Source: Mytilus edulis
Lineage: Eukaryota > Mollusca > Bivalvia > Mytilida > Mytilidae
NCBI RefSeq assembly: GCF_963676685.1
Contig: NC_092349.1
Coordinates: forward strand, 55,565,232 to 55,629,231
Direction of reading: 5' to 3'
DNA: 64,000 bases
The notes under the pieces were generated by a model, which was not told where the DNA came from, ran no database searches, and was given only the letters and a program-made list of their open reading frames with translations. The translations under genes were made by a program, and so were the position numbers. How positions within the stretch are numbered: the stretch's first letter is position 1; each line of letters begins with the position of its first letter. Shown piece after piece: positions 53,676-64,000 of the stretch.

Positions 53676-54045
53676 AATACGAAGGTGTGGTATGAGCGCC
53701 AATGATACAATTCTCCATCCAAGTCTCAATGTATTAAAAATTAACAGTTTAAGGTGAAAGTACCACCTTCAACACAGATACTTGGCTTACCCATGAACAG
53801 CAAGCTATAAAAGACCACAGAATGACTAGTGTAAAACGATTCAAATAGGAAAACCAACGTTCAAATCTATATAAAAAAAAACGAGAAATGAGAAACACTA
53901 ATGAATAATGAACCACACCAACAAATGGCAACTAGTAAACATAGAAAAAACAGACTTCTGACTTGTGACAGGTACATATCAACGCATCTGGTTTACAAAC
54001 ATGTAAACAGGAGTCAACCTTCATCCTAACTTGAAATAAATGTCA
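53676..54045 (-). mobile_element. Diverged '...cttcttttt' retroelement copy
   Basis: 'gaaggtgtggtatgagcgcc', 'ctataaaagaccacagaatg' and 'acttctgacttgtgacaggt' are degenerate complements of 41148-41530. It lies in the plus gene's intron. Confidence 0.6.
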
Positions 54046-54446
54046 CATGACAACGTGAGAAGACACTACATCAGTACATGCACTATTGTCTATTGAATAT
54101 CAATTGAAATTGCTCTACTCCATCCAAAAGACATACACATATATATCATTTGTATATCATGTATATACAACAAACAAATAAATTTTAATTACACAATATA
54201 GAATTAATAGAAAAGATGAACATGTTTAAAAACAAATTAAACATGTTAAAATGTAAATAAAGCAGTGTGAGCCCAGGCTCTGTGTTTAAGACTGTACTAT
54301 GACCTATAATGGTTTACATTTACAAATTGAGACTTTCAAAAAAAGTTTTCTCATTGGCACTCATACCACATTGTGTAATATGTACATATGTTTACAAGTG
54401 ACATTTAACTGGAATAAAAGTAATTGCTGGGTTACCATGTAAAAAA
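54046..54446. other. Intron sequence
   Basis: Nothing recognised. Confidence 0.5.
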
Positions 54447-55330
54447 AAATTGAGAATGGAAATGGGGAATGTGTCAAAGAGACAACAACCCGACCAAATA
54501 AAAAACAACAGCAGAGGGTCACCAACAGGTCTTCAATGTAGCGAGAAATTCCCGCACCCGGAGGTGTCCTTCAGCTGGCCCCTAAACAAATATATACTAG
54601 TCCAGTGATAATGAATGCCATACTAATTTCCAAATTGTACACAAGAAACTAAAATTAAAGTAATACAAGACTAACAAAGGCCAGAGGCTCCTGACTTGGG
54701 ACAGGCGCAAAAATGCGGCGGGGTTAAACATGTTTGTGAGATCTCAACCCTCCCCCTATACCTCTAACCAATGTAGTAAAGTAAACGCATAACAATACGC
54801 ACATTAAAATTCAGTTCCAGAGAAATCCGAGTCTGATGTCAGAAGATGTAACCAAAGAAAATAAACAAAATGACAATAATACATAAATAACAACAGACTA
54901 CTAGCAGTTAACTGACATGCCAGCTCCAGACTTCAATTAAACTGACTGAAAGATTATGATTTCATCATATGAACATCAGGCACAATCCTTCCCGTTAGGG
55001 GTTTAGTATCATACCATCATAACATATATGAGAAGAACATAACCCGTGTCATGCCAACAACTGTTTTTAAAAATAATGTGTTTAGTTCCGATGCAAAGAC
55101 CTTATCAGTGACTCAATATTAACGCCAAAATATGCAATCTTTAATGACTTGACAACAGTATCGTAATTATATCCCTTCTTAATAAGTCTATTCAAAGGTT
55201 TTGTAAGTTTCTGGGGTGAATACTGACACCTTTGTGCTTTATAAAGAATATTACCATAACAAATTGGATGTGAAATACCTGAACGTATTAGAAGTCTACA
55301 TGTACATCTACTAAGAGAAAAATACAAAAA
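54447..55330 (-). mobile_element. Longest copy of the 3'-anchored retroelement, with ORF end
   Basis: On the minus strand a frame runs to a stop at 55082 (RSGISHPICYGNILYKAQRC, then PQKLTKPLNRLIKKGYNYDT), followed by about 630 bp of 3' UTR ending 'ccccatttccattctcaatt'. The 170- and 470-bp copies at 9646, 13151 and 43858 are the 3' portion of this. The protein tail resembles the C-terminus of a retroelement polyprotein (basic, short helices), but I cannot assign the class. Confidence 0.6.
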
Positions 55331-55484
55331 CAGGAAAATGAGTAAATTTTACAATGAAAGCCATAAAATACAAAAATGCAGGGTTCTCAAAGTTTTAACA
55401 TACATGTATGCATATATATCATGTATATGTTTAAGAGACTCCCATGAATTTTACCAAGTAAAAATGGGAGTCCTGACAATATGA
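55331..55484. other. Intron sequence
   Basis: Nothing recognised. Confidence 0.4.
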
Positions 55485-55905
55485 AAAAGAAGGTGTGGTG
55501 TGATTGCCAATGAAATAACTCAAGTCAGTTTGGAGTCCGGATGATGGAAATGGATAGCTGTTTTACGTTCATCAGCAACTTAAATGCAAATATATTCTGG
55601 AAGAAAACATGTATAAATTTGCTGTTTCTCTGATTACTAGTAGTAATAAGATCAAATAGTGGTTTGATATGAACAGGGTTTTAACCACGACCAGATACTC
55701 TTGAGGGAACATTTCACCTTGGAGTCAGAAAATAATACCCCAGTTAAATCATACATGTGTATGTACTCTATTGTTCTCTTTGACTGTAAAGCAAGGTCAT
55801 TGTTGAAGGCTGTACAGTGATCTATGGTTGTTAATTTCTGTGTCATTTGGTCTCTTGTGGAGTGATGCCTCATACATGTCATACCACAGCTTCTTTTTAT
55901 ATTAA
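55485..55905. mobile_element. Two opposed '...cttcttttt' retroelement ends
   Basis: 55485-55525 (minus, 'aagaaggtgtggtgtgattg' then 'ccaatgaaataact') and 55791-55905 (plus, 'tgttgaaggctgtacagtga' to 'ataccacagcttctttttat') are family 3' ends facing away from each other. Confidence 0.55.
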
Positions 55906-56204
55906 CATTATTCATTTTTTATGTTATTTTATTTTAATTCCCTGTTTTCATATCTTGCTTATATACTTTTTATGCTCATTAATGAAATCCCAACTTTTAG
56001 ACTAGTCAGTGTACATGGTGCGTTTTTGTTAATAATTATGTGTATCTCATTATAAGGAATACTTTTAACTTAAATTGTCTTGTTCAAATCTATCCCGGCA
56101 TATATATGACAGGCACTTAAAAATGTATAGACACGCGCCCTAGTACATGTAGTAAACATTCACAACTTATATTAAAAAAAAAAAAACTTAAAAAATAATT
56201 TTCT

Positions 56205-58031
56205 CTGAAATCATGACCTTCACTCAGCTCCAGAAAGATGGATACTTCTACATACATTTTGTACAGCTTTATCTGAAACCGTGACCTCCACTCAGATCCA
56301 GAGAGATGGATACTTCTACACACAGCTTATCTGAAACCATGACCTTCACTAAGCTCCAGAGAGATGGATAATTCTACACACAGCTTATCTGAAACCGTGA
56401 CCTTCACTCAGCTCCAGAGAGATGGATACTTCTACACACAGCTTTAATATCTGAAACCATGACCTTCACTCAGCTCCAGAGAGAAACCGTGACCTTCACT
56501 CAGCTCCAGAGAGATGGATACTTCTACACACAGCTTATCTAAAACCGTGACCTTCATTCAGCTCCAGAGAGATGGATACTTCTACATACAGCTTATTTGA
56601 AGCCTGTACTTATGTTGCTAGTAAATTTGTGTCAAACATTTTCTTAAAAGAAACATAGAAATTTTTCAGCTAACTTTTGAACACTCATGACAGTGACTGT
56701 TTAGATCAATATTCCTTGGTATGCATGATACGATTAATAAGTTTGAAAAATAAACAGCACATGAAGTTAGCCAGATTGCTCCTGTAGTACAACTTGCTGT
56801 TTTACCAGACTTTTCTTTTTATCATATCTATCTGAAGAGACCTTACAGCTGCAATTTAGCAAAGGATGAATATATATATTGTTTTCCAACTTTGTCCAAA
56901 CGAAAATGAAAATTCTATCCTGTGAAAAGACGAAGTGTCCGTAAAACATGAAGATATTGAAGTTCATTTGGAAATCATGCATGTCTTTGTTAAGCTGGAG
57001 ATATACAAATGGTCTTGCAATGTTTACATGAAAAAGGCGATAGGATGGAGAGATGTAATTGAACAGCCCTTTCATCCATTGCAGATACATGTTGATGTGA
57101 CTGTATTACAGAAAGTTATGTGTGCAATTTGTGATTCAAACTGATTCCAACAAGGTATCCAAATAAAGACTAGAGGTATACTGCTAGTATGAGCTTCCAC
57201 TTCATATTCACTAGAATATGGAATTAAGATGGAGCATGGCGATTGTCACAAAACAAGAGATTATCTTTGTAACTTGAAAAGACAGAAAAGATAAGAAAAA
57301 TAAGAAATGACAAGGACCTTATAGTAATGAAGAAAGGCAACTGTCGTTTTAGGTGTCAGTAGTTGACAACAAATGCTAGTCTGAAAGTGTTTCAAAGACA
57401 GATGTGACACTAAAACATTTGTAAAAGTGAATCGTCTAGTGGGAGCCACACTAAGGAAAAATTGCCGGCACATTATTTATGTTAGTGAGGTGCTACTTCC
57501 TAGACGATAGGTATATATATCAGAGAATCCATATTTCATTTGATTGAAACCTGACATATAGTCCTTTCATTGCAAACCTCATGAACTTTTGAAATCTAGG
57601 TAAAGTAGGGATGTGAAAATAAGTATCTGAAAGCTCCAGTCACGTAGTACACTTATACATGTACATTAATTTTAAAAATTTATAAAAGATACCAGGCTTA
57701 AATTTTGTAAACTAGACACGTGCTTTGTTAACATAAGATTCAATCATGCCAATAGTGACCATGTTGATGCTTGAATCAAAGCAGAACTTTGGAAGGGTAA
57801 GCAAAATGCGATATGACGAGCATGAAAACCGAATAGCCCCCAAAAAGTTGTACCAAGTAATGATATCCATTCATCAACCGTAAACTGACAAAAAATGTAA
57901 AATGAACATATATTATCAATGATATTTCATGTAAATAAAATTAACATGTATATTTGCTGACTCACTGGTCTGGTGATACCCTACGGGTAGTAATTAACCT
58001 TCATCCACTGTGGCATCGACCCACAATTTAG
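56205..58031. repeat. Segmental duplication, copy 1 (starts with a 58-bp minisatellite)
   Basis: About 56205-56605 holds around seven units of 'ctgaaaccgtgaccttcact', 'cagctccagagagatggata', 'cttctacatacagc'. The following 1.4 kb ('tatgttgctagtaaatttgt', 'tgacagtgactgtttagatc', 'atgaagatattgaagttcat', 'aggcaactgtcgttttaggt') is repeated in the same order and orientation at 62570-64000. Small matching frames at 57261-57473 and 63236-63448 (minus) differ at about a dozen residues and are not evidently coding. Confidence 0.85.
57686..58025 (-). repeat. Diverged relative of the 356-bp hammerhead monomer
   Basis: The ends correspond ('agataccaggcttaaatttt' to 'ggtaccaggattataattta'; 'tctggtgataccctacgggt' and 'actgtggcatcgaccca' to the array monomer), but the ribozyme is destroyed: CTGATGA is replaced by ATGATTG and GAAAC by CAAAG. 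A second copy starts at 63666 and runs off the window. Confidence 0.6.
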
Positions 58032-58249
58032 ACAAAGCTCTTCTTCTTCTTATAGTATCCAGTTATCCATCAGATTTTTGATGATTACTAACTGCTGCGC
58101 ATGCGTAGGATAATAATAAATAAATATTTACAAAATAAAAGTGCCAAAAAATAAACAAATACTAACATGACATGTGGTTAAAACTATTTACATAACTACC
58201 TAGGTTTACTGTTCTATATTGTAGAGAACAGTAGGTGTCAACTGTTCTC

Positions 58250-58700
58250 TAAAAATATTTAGAGTGGGAGAAAGTACTACCTTTGGAGGTAGCGTACATT
58301 CCATTGTGTAATAGTATACGGAAAAAATGAATATTTGTAACAATTAATCTTTAAATGTAAGTATGTGTCTGAAAGTTTGTGGATGAAATTGTCGGATTCT
58401 CTTGTCTGTTTGTATGAGTAATGTTGATGGTACAATTTTATAAAACATTATAAGTCTTATTTTAAGTCTGCGTTGTTGTAATGTAGGCCAATTTAGAGTA
58501 TTGAGCATGTCTGTAACGCTACTGGTGTTGTGATAACGATTACAGGCATATCTAGCAGCCTGACGTTGACCCATCTCAAGTTTATTGCATTGTTCAGCAG
58601 TATGAGGGTTCCAAACCGAACAAGCATATTCTAGTTTAGGTCGGACAAGTGCTAGATTACCTGAGACTTAATGTTTGTAATGGATGTTTTCAGATTTCTT
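58250..58700 (-). pseudogene. LINE (Jockey-like) ORF2 3' remnant
   Basis: The minus strand reads LVRPKLEYACSVWNPHTAEQ, then CNKLEMGQRQAARYACNRYH, SSVTDMLNTLNWPTLQQRRL, KIRLIMFYKIVPSTLL and, after a frameshift, YSFFPYTITQWNVR. It lies in the intron just before the plus pogo exon. Confidence 0.8.
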
Positions 58701-58868
58701 TTTAGAAAGCCATGTTGTTTGTATGCTGTGTCCATTTTAAGTCTGATTGCTGTGATATTTTGCGGAGGAGACAGATTCTAGAGTGTGGCCGTGAAGGATG
58801 TAGTCGTGTTTGATGGTATTTTTCTTGTTTTTATTGTCCCCATCGTATCTTTTGCCTCTATTTTTCAG
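58701..58868 (+). other. End of intron before the pogo exon
   Basis: A frame is open here from 58785, but it encodes a hydrophobic stretch unlike the exon. The acceptor 'gcctctatttttcag' at 58854-58868 marks the exon start. Confidence 0.6.
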
Positions 58869-59960
58869 GATTTATTTGATACTCCAAAAGCTAAAAGAAA
58901 GAATAGGCAGTATCACCACCAAGCCTTAAGAGATGCTTATTATGCCGTAATAGATGGAGATATACCAGTGCTTACCGCCTGTAGACTTTATGGTATTCCC
59001 CGGGAAACACTCCGAGATCGATTAGACGGGAAAAGGAGTATAGATTGTGAGAATATCGGTCGAGGAACTTTGTTCACTAAAGAAGAAGAGAACAAATTAG
59101 CAGATGAGGTCAGTCGTATGGCAAAATGTGGTTATTTTTATTCGTGTAAAGAGATTACAGATATCGCCACAGATTATTGTGTTCTGACGGAAAAGAGAAC
59201 CAGTGATCAACATCTGACTCTCAAATGGTACCGTGGATTCTTCAATCGCTGGCCAGAATTGCAAATGCTATATACTAAAAGACCTAGAAAGCGTAATATA
59301 TTGGCCGCGGCAGCTGAGAATAAAGACAGATTTTTTAAAGAGTTTGGAGATTTATTAGATAGACACGATTTTACTTTTAAACCAAATTTCGTGTTCAATT
59401 TGCATGTATCAGTTATCAAAACCAAAGAATCTCAAAGTATAGGAGTGATTGGATGTGGAAGTGCGTCTGGAATCGCTATTCCTCCATATTTCATATTCCA
59501 AGAACAAGAAACTCACGATAATGCCGTAAACAGCATGAATAATATCCCAACTGTTGTGTCGGAGAATGGTTACACTAGTTTTGTATTTGTGGACTACATG
59601 AAAAACCATTTTATCAAGTTTTTACCAGAACGCACAAACGAATCTGTGCTATTGATTTTAGATGGATTTAAGTCGCACCTTTGCGTTGAATTGATTGGTT
59701 TTACTAAAGACAATAACATTTTAACACTGTTTATACCTGCTAATTGCGATACGAGTCTCAGCCCAATAGAACAATGCTGTAGTGCTCAGCTTCAGGAATG
59801 TTATGACGAACTTTGTCTTAGAAAAATTCATTCCAATGAACAAATTTGTTTTTGTGATGTGGCATGTGAAGCATACAACAAAGCATTCTCTCAAGAAATT
59901 CTTGGTGAAGCATTTGTAAAATCTGGTTTATGCAGCATTGAAAATAATTCTGCTATTTAG
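58869..59960 (+). CDS. Last exon: pogo/Tigger transposase-derived module, plus-strand gene
   Basis: GAT TTA TTT GAT after the acceptor opens 363 codons in phase 0, fitting the BTB donor at 53549; predicted fusion 736 aa. Numbered from Asp1: psq-type helix-turn-helix at about 18-55 (QALRDAYYAVIDGDIPV then IPRETLRDRLDGK), HTH_Tnp_Tc5-like region at 70-130 (KWYRGFFNRWPEL), then a DDE_1-like fold (FVFNLHV, GSASGIAIPPYFIF, LLILDGFKSH, TSLSPIEQ). The first catalytic Asp is His179, the second is kept (Asp265), the third is Glu301. It is paralogous in layout to 16880-15768 but very diverged. The role is presumably DNA binding in a BTB fusion; it is unlikely to transpose. No terminal inverted repeats were seen around it. 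Confidence 0.85.
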   Translation, partial: DLFDTPKAKRKNRQYHHQALRDAYYAVIDGDIPVLTACRLYGIPRETLRDRLDGKRSIDCENIGRGTLFTKEEENKLADEVSRMAKCGYFYSCKEITDIATDYCVLTEKRTSDQHLTLKWYRGFFNRWPELQMLYTKRPRKRNILAAAAENKDRFFKEFGDLLDRHDFTFKPNFVFNLHVSVIKTKESQSIGVIGCGSASGIAIPPYFIFQEQETHDNAVNSMNNIPTVVSENGYTSFVFVDYMKNHFIKFLPERTNESVLLILDGFKSHLCVELIGFTKDNNILTLFIPANCDTSLSPIEQCCSAQLQECYDELCLRKIHSNEQICFCDVACEAYNKAFSQEILGEAFVKSGLCSIENNSAI

Positions 59961-60215
59961 CAGTCCCGAGAACATAAAAAGCCGTTCATGTTTAAATACA
60001 TATTATGATGAATTTTCATCACAGCATACATATTGTCTTGTTTCTTGTTATGTACGAATCTGATTTTGAGTAGATATCTGTTTTAACTATTTGCTTCCTT
60101 AAAAATGTAATTTTGTTTTGTGTAAAATATACCTTATAAGTTGTCCGTATTGCTCATTATGTCGAAATAACGAGAGCATGATATTTTGTTAGTGAGCTTT
60201 TCTCGTCATACATAT
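59961..60215 (+). other. 3' UTR candidate of the plus BTB gene
   Basis: AT-rich, with no coding; it ends at the poly(A) signal candidate. Confidence 0.5.
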
Positions 60216-60218
60216 ACA

Positions 60219-60224
60219 AATAAA
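60219..60224 (+). promoter_or_regulatory. Candidate poly(A) signal for the plus pogo exon
   Basis: AATAAA about 260 nt after the stop at 59960. It abuts a retroelement copy, so part of it may be repeat-derived. Confidence 0.5.
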
Positions 60225-60365
60225 AGATATGCGGTAGGATTGCCAATGAGACAACTCTTCACAGCAGACCAAATGACATAAAAATTAACAGCTATAGGTC
60301 ACAATACGGCCTTCAACAATGAGCAAAGCACAAACCACACGGTCAGTGATAAAAGGCTTTCCTCA
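60225..60365 (-). mobile_element. '...cttcttttt' retroelement fragment
   Basis: 'gatatgcggtaggattgcca' then 'atgagacaactcttcacagc' and 'tacggccttcaacaatgagc' are complementary to the family. Confidence 0.65.
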
Positions 60366-61721
60366 CAGTTTTAATAAGGGTCACGCTGTTACACATAATG
60401 CTTTCATATCAACAGCGTGACAGTGACTTGTTAACCTTTATAAAGTGCCAAAACTTTGAAAATCCAGGTAATGGACATTTGAATTTAAATTTCAAATTTA
60501 TTAGGAAATTATTTTGTTGTCACTCATTTCTCTTATTGTAGTATACGGAACATAATACATATATTGAGAAAGTATCTCAAGATATCAACAGCGATAAACA
60601 GAAGTGTATGTGCGCTTATAATTGAATTTGATGCGACTGTATGTGTCATACAAGTGAGAGGTTTAGCGCGATAACACCCGGTTCAATCCACCATTTTCTA
60701 CATTTGTAAATGCCTGTACTAAGTCGGGAATATGACAGTTGTTGTCCAGTCGTTTGATGTGTTTGGCCATTTGATTATGGCCTTTCAGTTTTGAATTTTC
60801 CTCGGAGCTCATTATTTTTTGTGATTTCTTATATATTTTTTTTTTTTTGATGTCTTGTTTTCTGATACTTTGAATAAAGAGCAAAAAGCACGACAATACA
60901 CATTGACTATAGTGCTGACCACAAAACAAGAACTTCTATATTAATGAATATTGTAAGAGATCTTAAACCTATTATTTGCCCAGTAAGACTTGTTGAATCG
61001 CGCCTACATGTGCTAGTAGCAGCTCTCATTTCTTTTGGATACAAATGATGCATTACAACATTTGAATTACTATTGTACTGTTGACTGTAACACATTTAAA
61101 TAGAAAATTGTAAGCAAACTAAAAATAATATGGAAAAAGTGGTAAATTAAACTTAATTGAAGGTCTTCCAAACCTTGAATAATTTGAAAATTTTTGGAAA
61201 TTATTTTGTCTTTAAAAAAGGACTGCATGTTTATTGAGATCTCACAAATGAATGCAAAAATGAATTGTACCTTGAGTTTTTGACAACACTTTCGTTTGTC
61301 ATCTTATTATAAAATGTAAAATTATGATTATTCGGATGAGAAAAAACTACACAGATGGTCATTTTCAACTGAATTAATTGTATTTCATTGTCAGAAGGTG
61401 TTTTAATCTTTACTGAAATCCATAATTAAAAACTCCATGTGTGTACCTGGATGCTTAAAGAATGATTTAGCTCAATGTTAAAGATGAGACAAAATGACTA
61501 CAAAAAATTGATAGAAAAGGTTATTTTAAAATATTTTAACACATATGTGTTCTTGTACGAAAAATACTGTGAGGGAAAAAAAATTAGTACGAACCCAGCA
61601 TATCTTGGTAGAAATTTGGGAAACTCTTAGTAAATTAGTAAATTATTTGTTTGATGTTACTTATCCATACCTATTACCTTGAAGGGTTGGATAGGTAGGA
61701 TTTTTTTTATTTATTTGCATA
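60366..61721. other. AT-rich spacer
   Basis: No exon, repeat or RNA gene was recognised. The frames at 60663-61095 (minus) show no domain. Confidence 0.45.
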
Positions 61722-64000
61722 GTTTATACAGCCTATCTGAAACCACGACCTTCACTCAGCTCCAGAGAGATGGATACTTCTACATACAGCCTATCTGAAA
61801 CCGTGACCTTCACTCAGCTCCAGGGAGATGGATACTTCTACATACAGCCTATTTGAAACCATGACCTTCACTCAGCTCCAGACAGATGGATACGTCTACA
61901 TACATCTGAAACCGTGACCTTCAGTCAGCTCTAGAGAGATGGATACTTCATCATACAGCCTATCTGAAACCGTGACTTTCACTCAGCTCCAGAGAGATGG
62001 ATACTTCTACATACAGCCTATCTGAAACCGTGACCTTCACTCAGCTTCAGAGAGATGGATACTTCTCCATAGTTCATACAGCCTATCTGAAACCACGACC
62101 TTCACTCAGCTCAAGAGAGATGGATACTTCTCCATAGTTCATACAGCCTATCTGAAACCGGGACCTTCACTCAGCTCCAGAGAGATGGATACTTCTACAT
62201 ACAGCCTATGTGAAACCGTGACCTTCACTCAGCTCCAGAGAGATGGATACTTTTTCATACAGCCTATAGATCTGAAACCGTGACCTTCACTCAGCTCTAT
62301 AAAGATGGATACTTCTTCATACAGCCTATCTGAAACCGTGGCGTTCACTCAGTTCCAGAGAGATTGATACTTCTACATACAGCCTATCTGAAACCGCGAC
62401 CTGCACTCAGCTCCAGAGAGATGGATACTTCTACATACAGCTTATCTGAAACCGTGACCTTCTCTCAACTCCAGAGAGATGGGTACTTCTACACACAGCT
62501 TATCTGACACCGTGACTTTCTCTCAGCTCCAGAGATCTGGATAATTCTACATACAGCCTATCTGAAACCTTTGCTTATGTTGCTAGTAAATTTGTGTCAA
62601 ACATTTTCTGAAAAGAAACATAGAAATATTTCAGCTAACTTTTGAACACTCATGACAGTGACTGTTTAGATCAATATTCTTTGGTACGCATGATACAATT
62701 AACAATTTTGAAAAATGAACAGCACATGAAGTTAGTCAGATTGCTCCTGTAGTACAACTTGCTGTTTTACCAGAATTTTCTTTTTATCATGTCTATCTGA
62801 AGAGACCTTACAGCTGCAATTTAGCAAAGCATGGAAATATATAATATATATATATGGTTTTGCAGCTTTGTCCAAACGAAAAAGAAAATTCTATCCTGTG
62901 AAAAGACGAAGTGTCTGTAAAACATGAAGATATTGAAGTTCATTTGGAAATCATGCATGCTTTTGTTAAGCTGGAGATATACAAATGGTCTTGCAACGAT
63001 TTCATAAAAAAACTCGATAGGATGGAAGGATGTAATTGAACAGCCCTTTCATCCATTGCACATACATGTTGATGTGACTGTATTACAGAAAGTTATGTGT
63101 GCAATTTGTGATTCAAACTGATTGCAACAAGGTATCCATTAAAGACTAGAGGTATACTGATAGTAGGAGCTTCCACTTCTATTCACTAGAATAGGGAATT
63201 AAGATGGAGCATGGCGATTGTCACAAAACAAGAGATTATCTTTGTAACTTGTAAGGACAGAAAAGAGAAGAAAAATAAGAAATTCTAAGGACCTTATAGT
63301 AATGAAGAAAGGCAACTGTCGTTTTAGGTATCAGTAGTTGACAACAAATGCTGGTCTGAAAGTGTTCCAAAGACAGATGGGACACTAAAACATTTGTACA
63401 AGTGAATCGTCTAGCGAGAGCCACACTAATGAACAATTGGCGGTACATTATTTATGTTAGTGAGGTGCTACTTCCTAGACGACAAGTATATATATATATA
63501 TATATATCAGAGAATCCATCTTTCATTTGATTGAAACCTTACATATAGTCCTTTCATTGCAAACCTTATGAACTTTTGAAATCCATGTGAAGTAGGGATG
63601 TGAAAATAAGTGTCTGGCAGCTCCAGTCACGTCGTACATTTATACATGTACATTGATTGTAAAAATTCATAAAAGATACCAGGCTTAAAATTTGTAAAAT
63701 AGGCGCGTGCTTTGTTAACATAAGATTCAATCATGCCAATAGTGACCATGTTGACGCTTGAATCAAAACAGTTGTAAGGCAAAACAAAATGCGATATGAA
63801 GAACATGAAAACCGAATACTCCCCAAAAAGTTGTGCCAAGTAATGATATCCATTCATCAACCGTAAACTGACAAAAAATGTAAAAGAACATATATTATCA
63901 ATGATATTTCATGTTAACAGAATTAACATGTCTATTTGCTGACTCACTGGTCTGGTGATACCCTAAGGGTAGGAACCTTCATCCACTGTGGCATCGGCCC
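61722..64000. repeat. Segmental duplication, copy 2 (runs off the window)
   Basis: The minisatellite at about 61722-62570 has around 14 units of 58 bp (twice copy 1). The following sequence parallels 56605-58031 to the last base of the window, including the diverged hammerhead-monomer relative from 63666. The pogo last exon lies between the two copies. Confidence 0.85.

Noticed and set aside
58785..58868. N-terminal extension of the plus pogo frame (hydrophobic stretch)
   Set aside because: It starts at GTG and lies before a good acceptor; it reads as intron and contains a polypyrimidine tract.
57261..63448. Paired 70-codon minus frames in the segmental duplication as a conserved gene
   Set aside because: The differences are not synonymous-biased by eye, and no start context or domain was seen; duplication explains the similarity.

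Overview
The window is animal nuclear DNA: AT-rich, gene-poor and packed with nested repeats. It is most likely from a marine bivalve of the mussel (Mytilus) type. That assignment rests on dispersed repeats I recognise from memory as typical of mussels, including a 356-bp tandem unit carrying a hammerhead ribozyme; no search was run. All protein-coding genes are spliced. I predicted exons from reading frames, phases and splice motifs, not from transcripts.

The main content is a pair of paralogous BTB-domain genes lying head to head. The minus-strand gene runs from a BTB exon (36850-35818) to three separate candidate last exons: C2H2 zinc-finger array A (30069-28090), C2H2 array B (24908-22845) and a pogo/Tigger-transposase-derived exon (16880-15768). 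Each has its own stop codon and a candidate poly(A) signal. The plus-strand paralog has a BTB exon (52419-53549) and a pogo-derived last exon (58869-59960). Both BTB exons end in phase 0 on an AAG-GT donor. All four last exons begin in phase 0 with GAT or GAC straight after an AG acceptor. This is the architecture of Drosophila lola and mod(mdg4): one shared BTB dimerisation exon joined to interchangeable DNA-binding exons. Here the interchangeable exons include domesticated, catalytically degenerate DDE transposases. The predicted products are 1000, 1028 and 711 aa (minus gene) and 736 aa (plus gene).

Region by region. 1-15.4 kb (beyond the 3' end of the minus gene) holds foldback elements, a tRNA-derived SINE, 3'-anchored retroelement fragments, a LINE ORF2 remnant, the hammerhead tandem array and a 161-bp satellite. 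15.5-36.9 kb is the minus BTB gene, whose introns carry a hAT-like element with an 8-bp target duplication and several other inverted-repeat elements. 36.9-52.4 kb between the BTB exons holds two small, phase-compatible plus-strand exons of an unrecognised gene (38064-38161, 38770-38814), LINE remnants, and a three-level nest (LINE, TIR element, second TIR element). 52.4-60.2 kb is the plus BTB gene. A segmental duplication with a 58-bp minisatellite flanks its pogo exon (56.2-58.0 and 61.7-64.0 kb) and runs off the window end.

The most interesting system is the BTB locus: two opposed, phase-matched BTB donors and a menu of zinc-finger or transposase-derived acceptors, with cis or possibly trans splicing to be tested.
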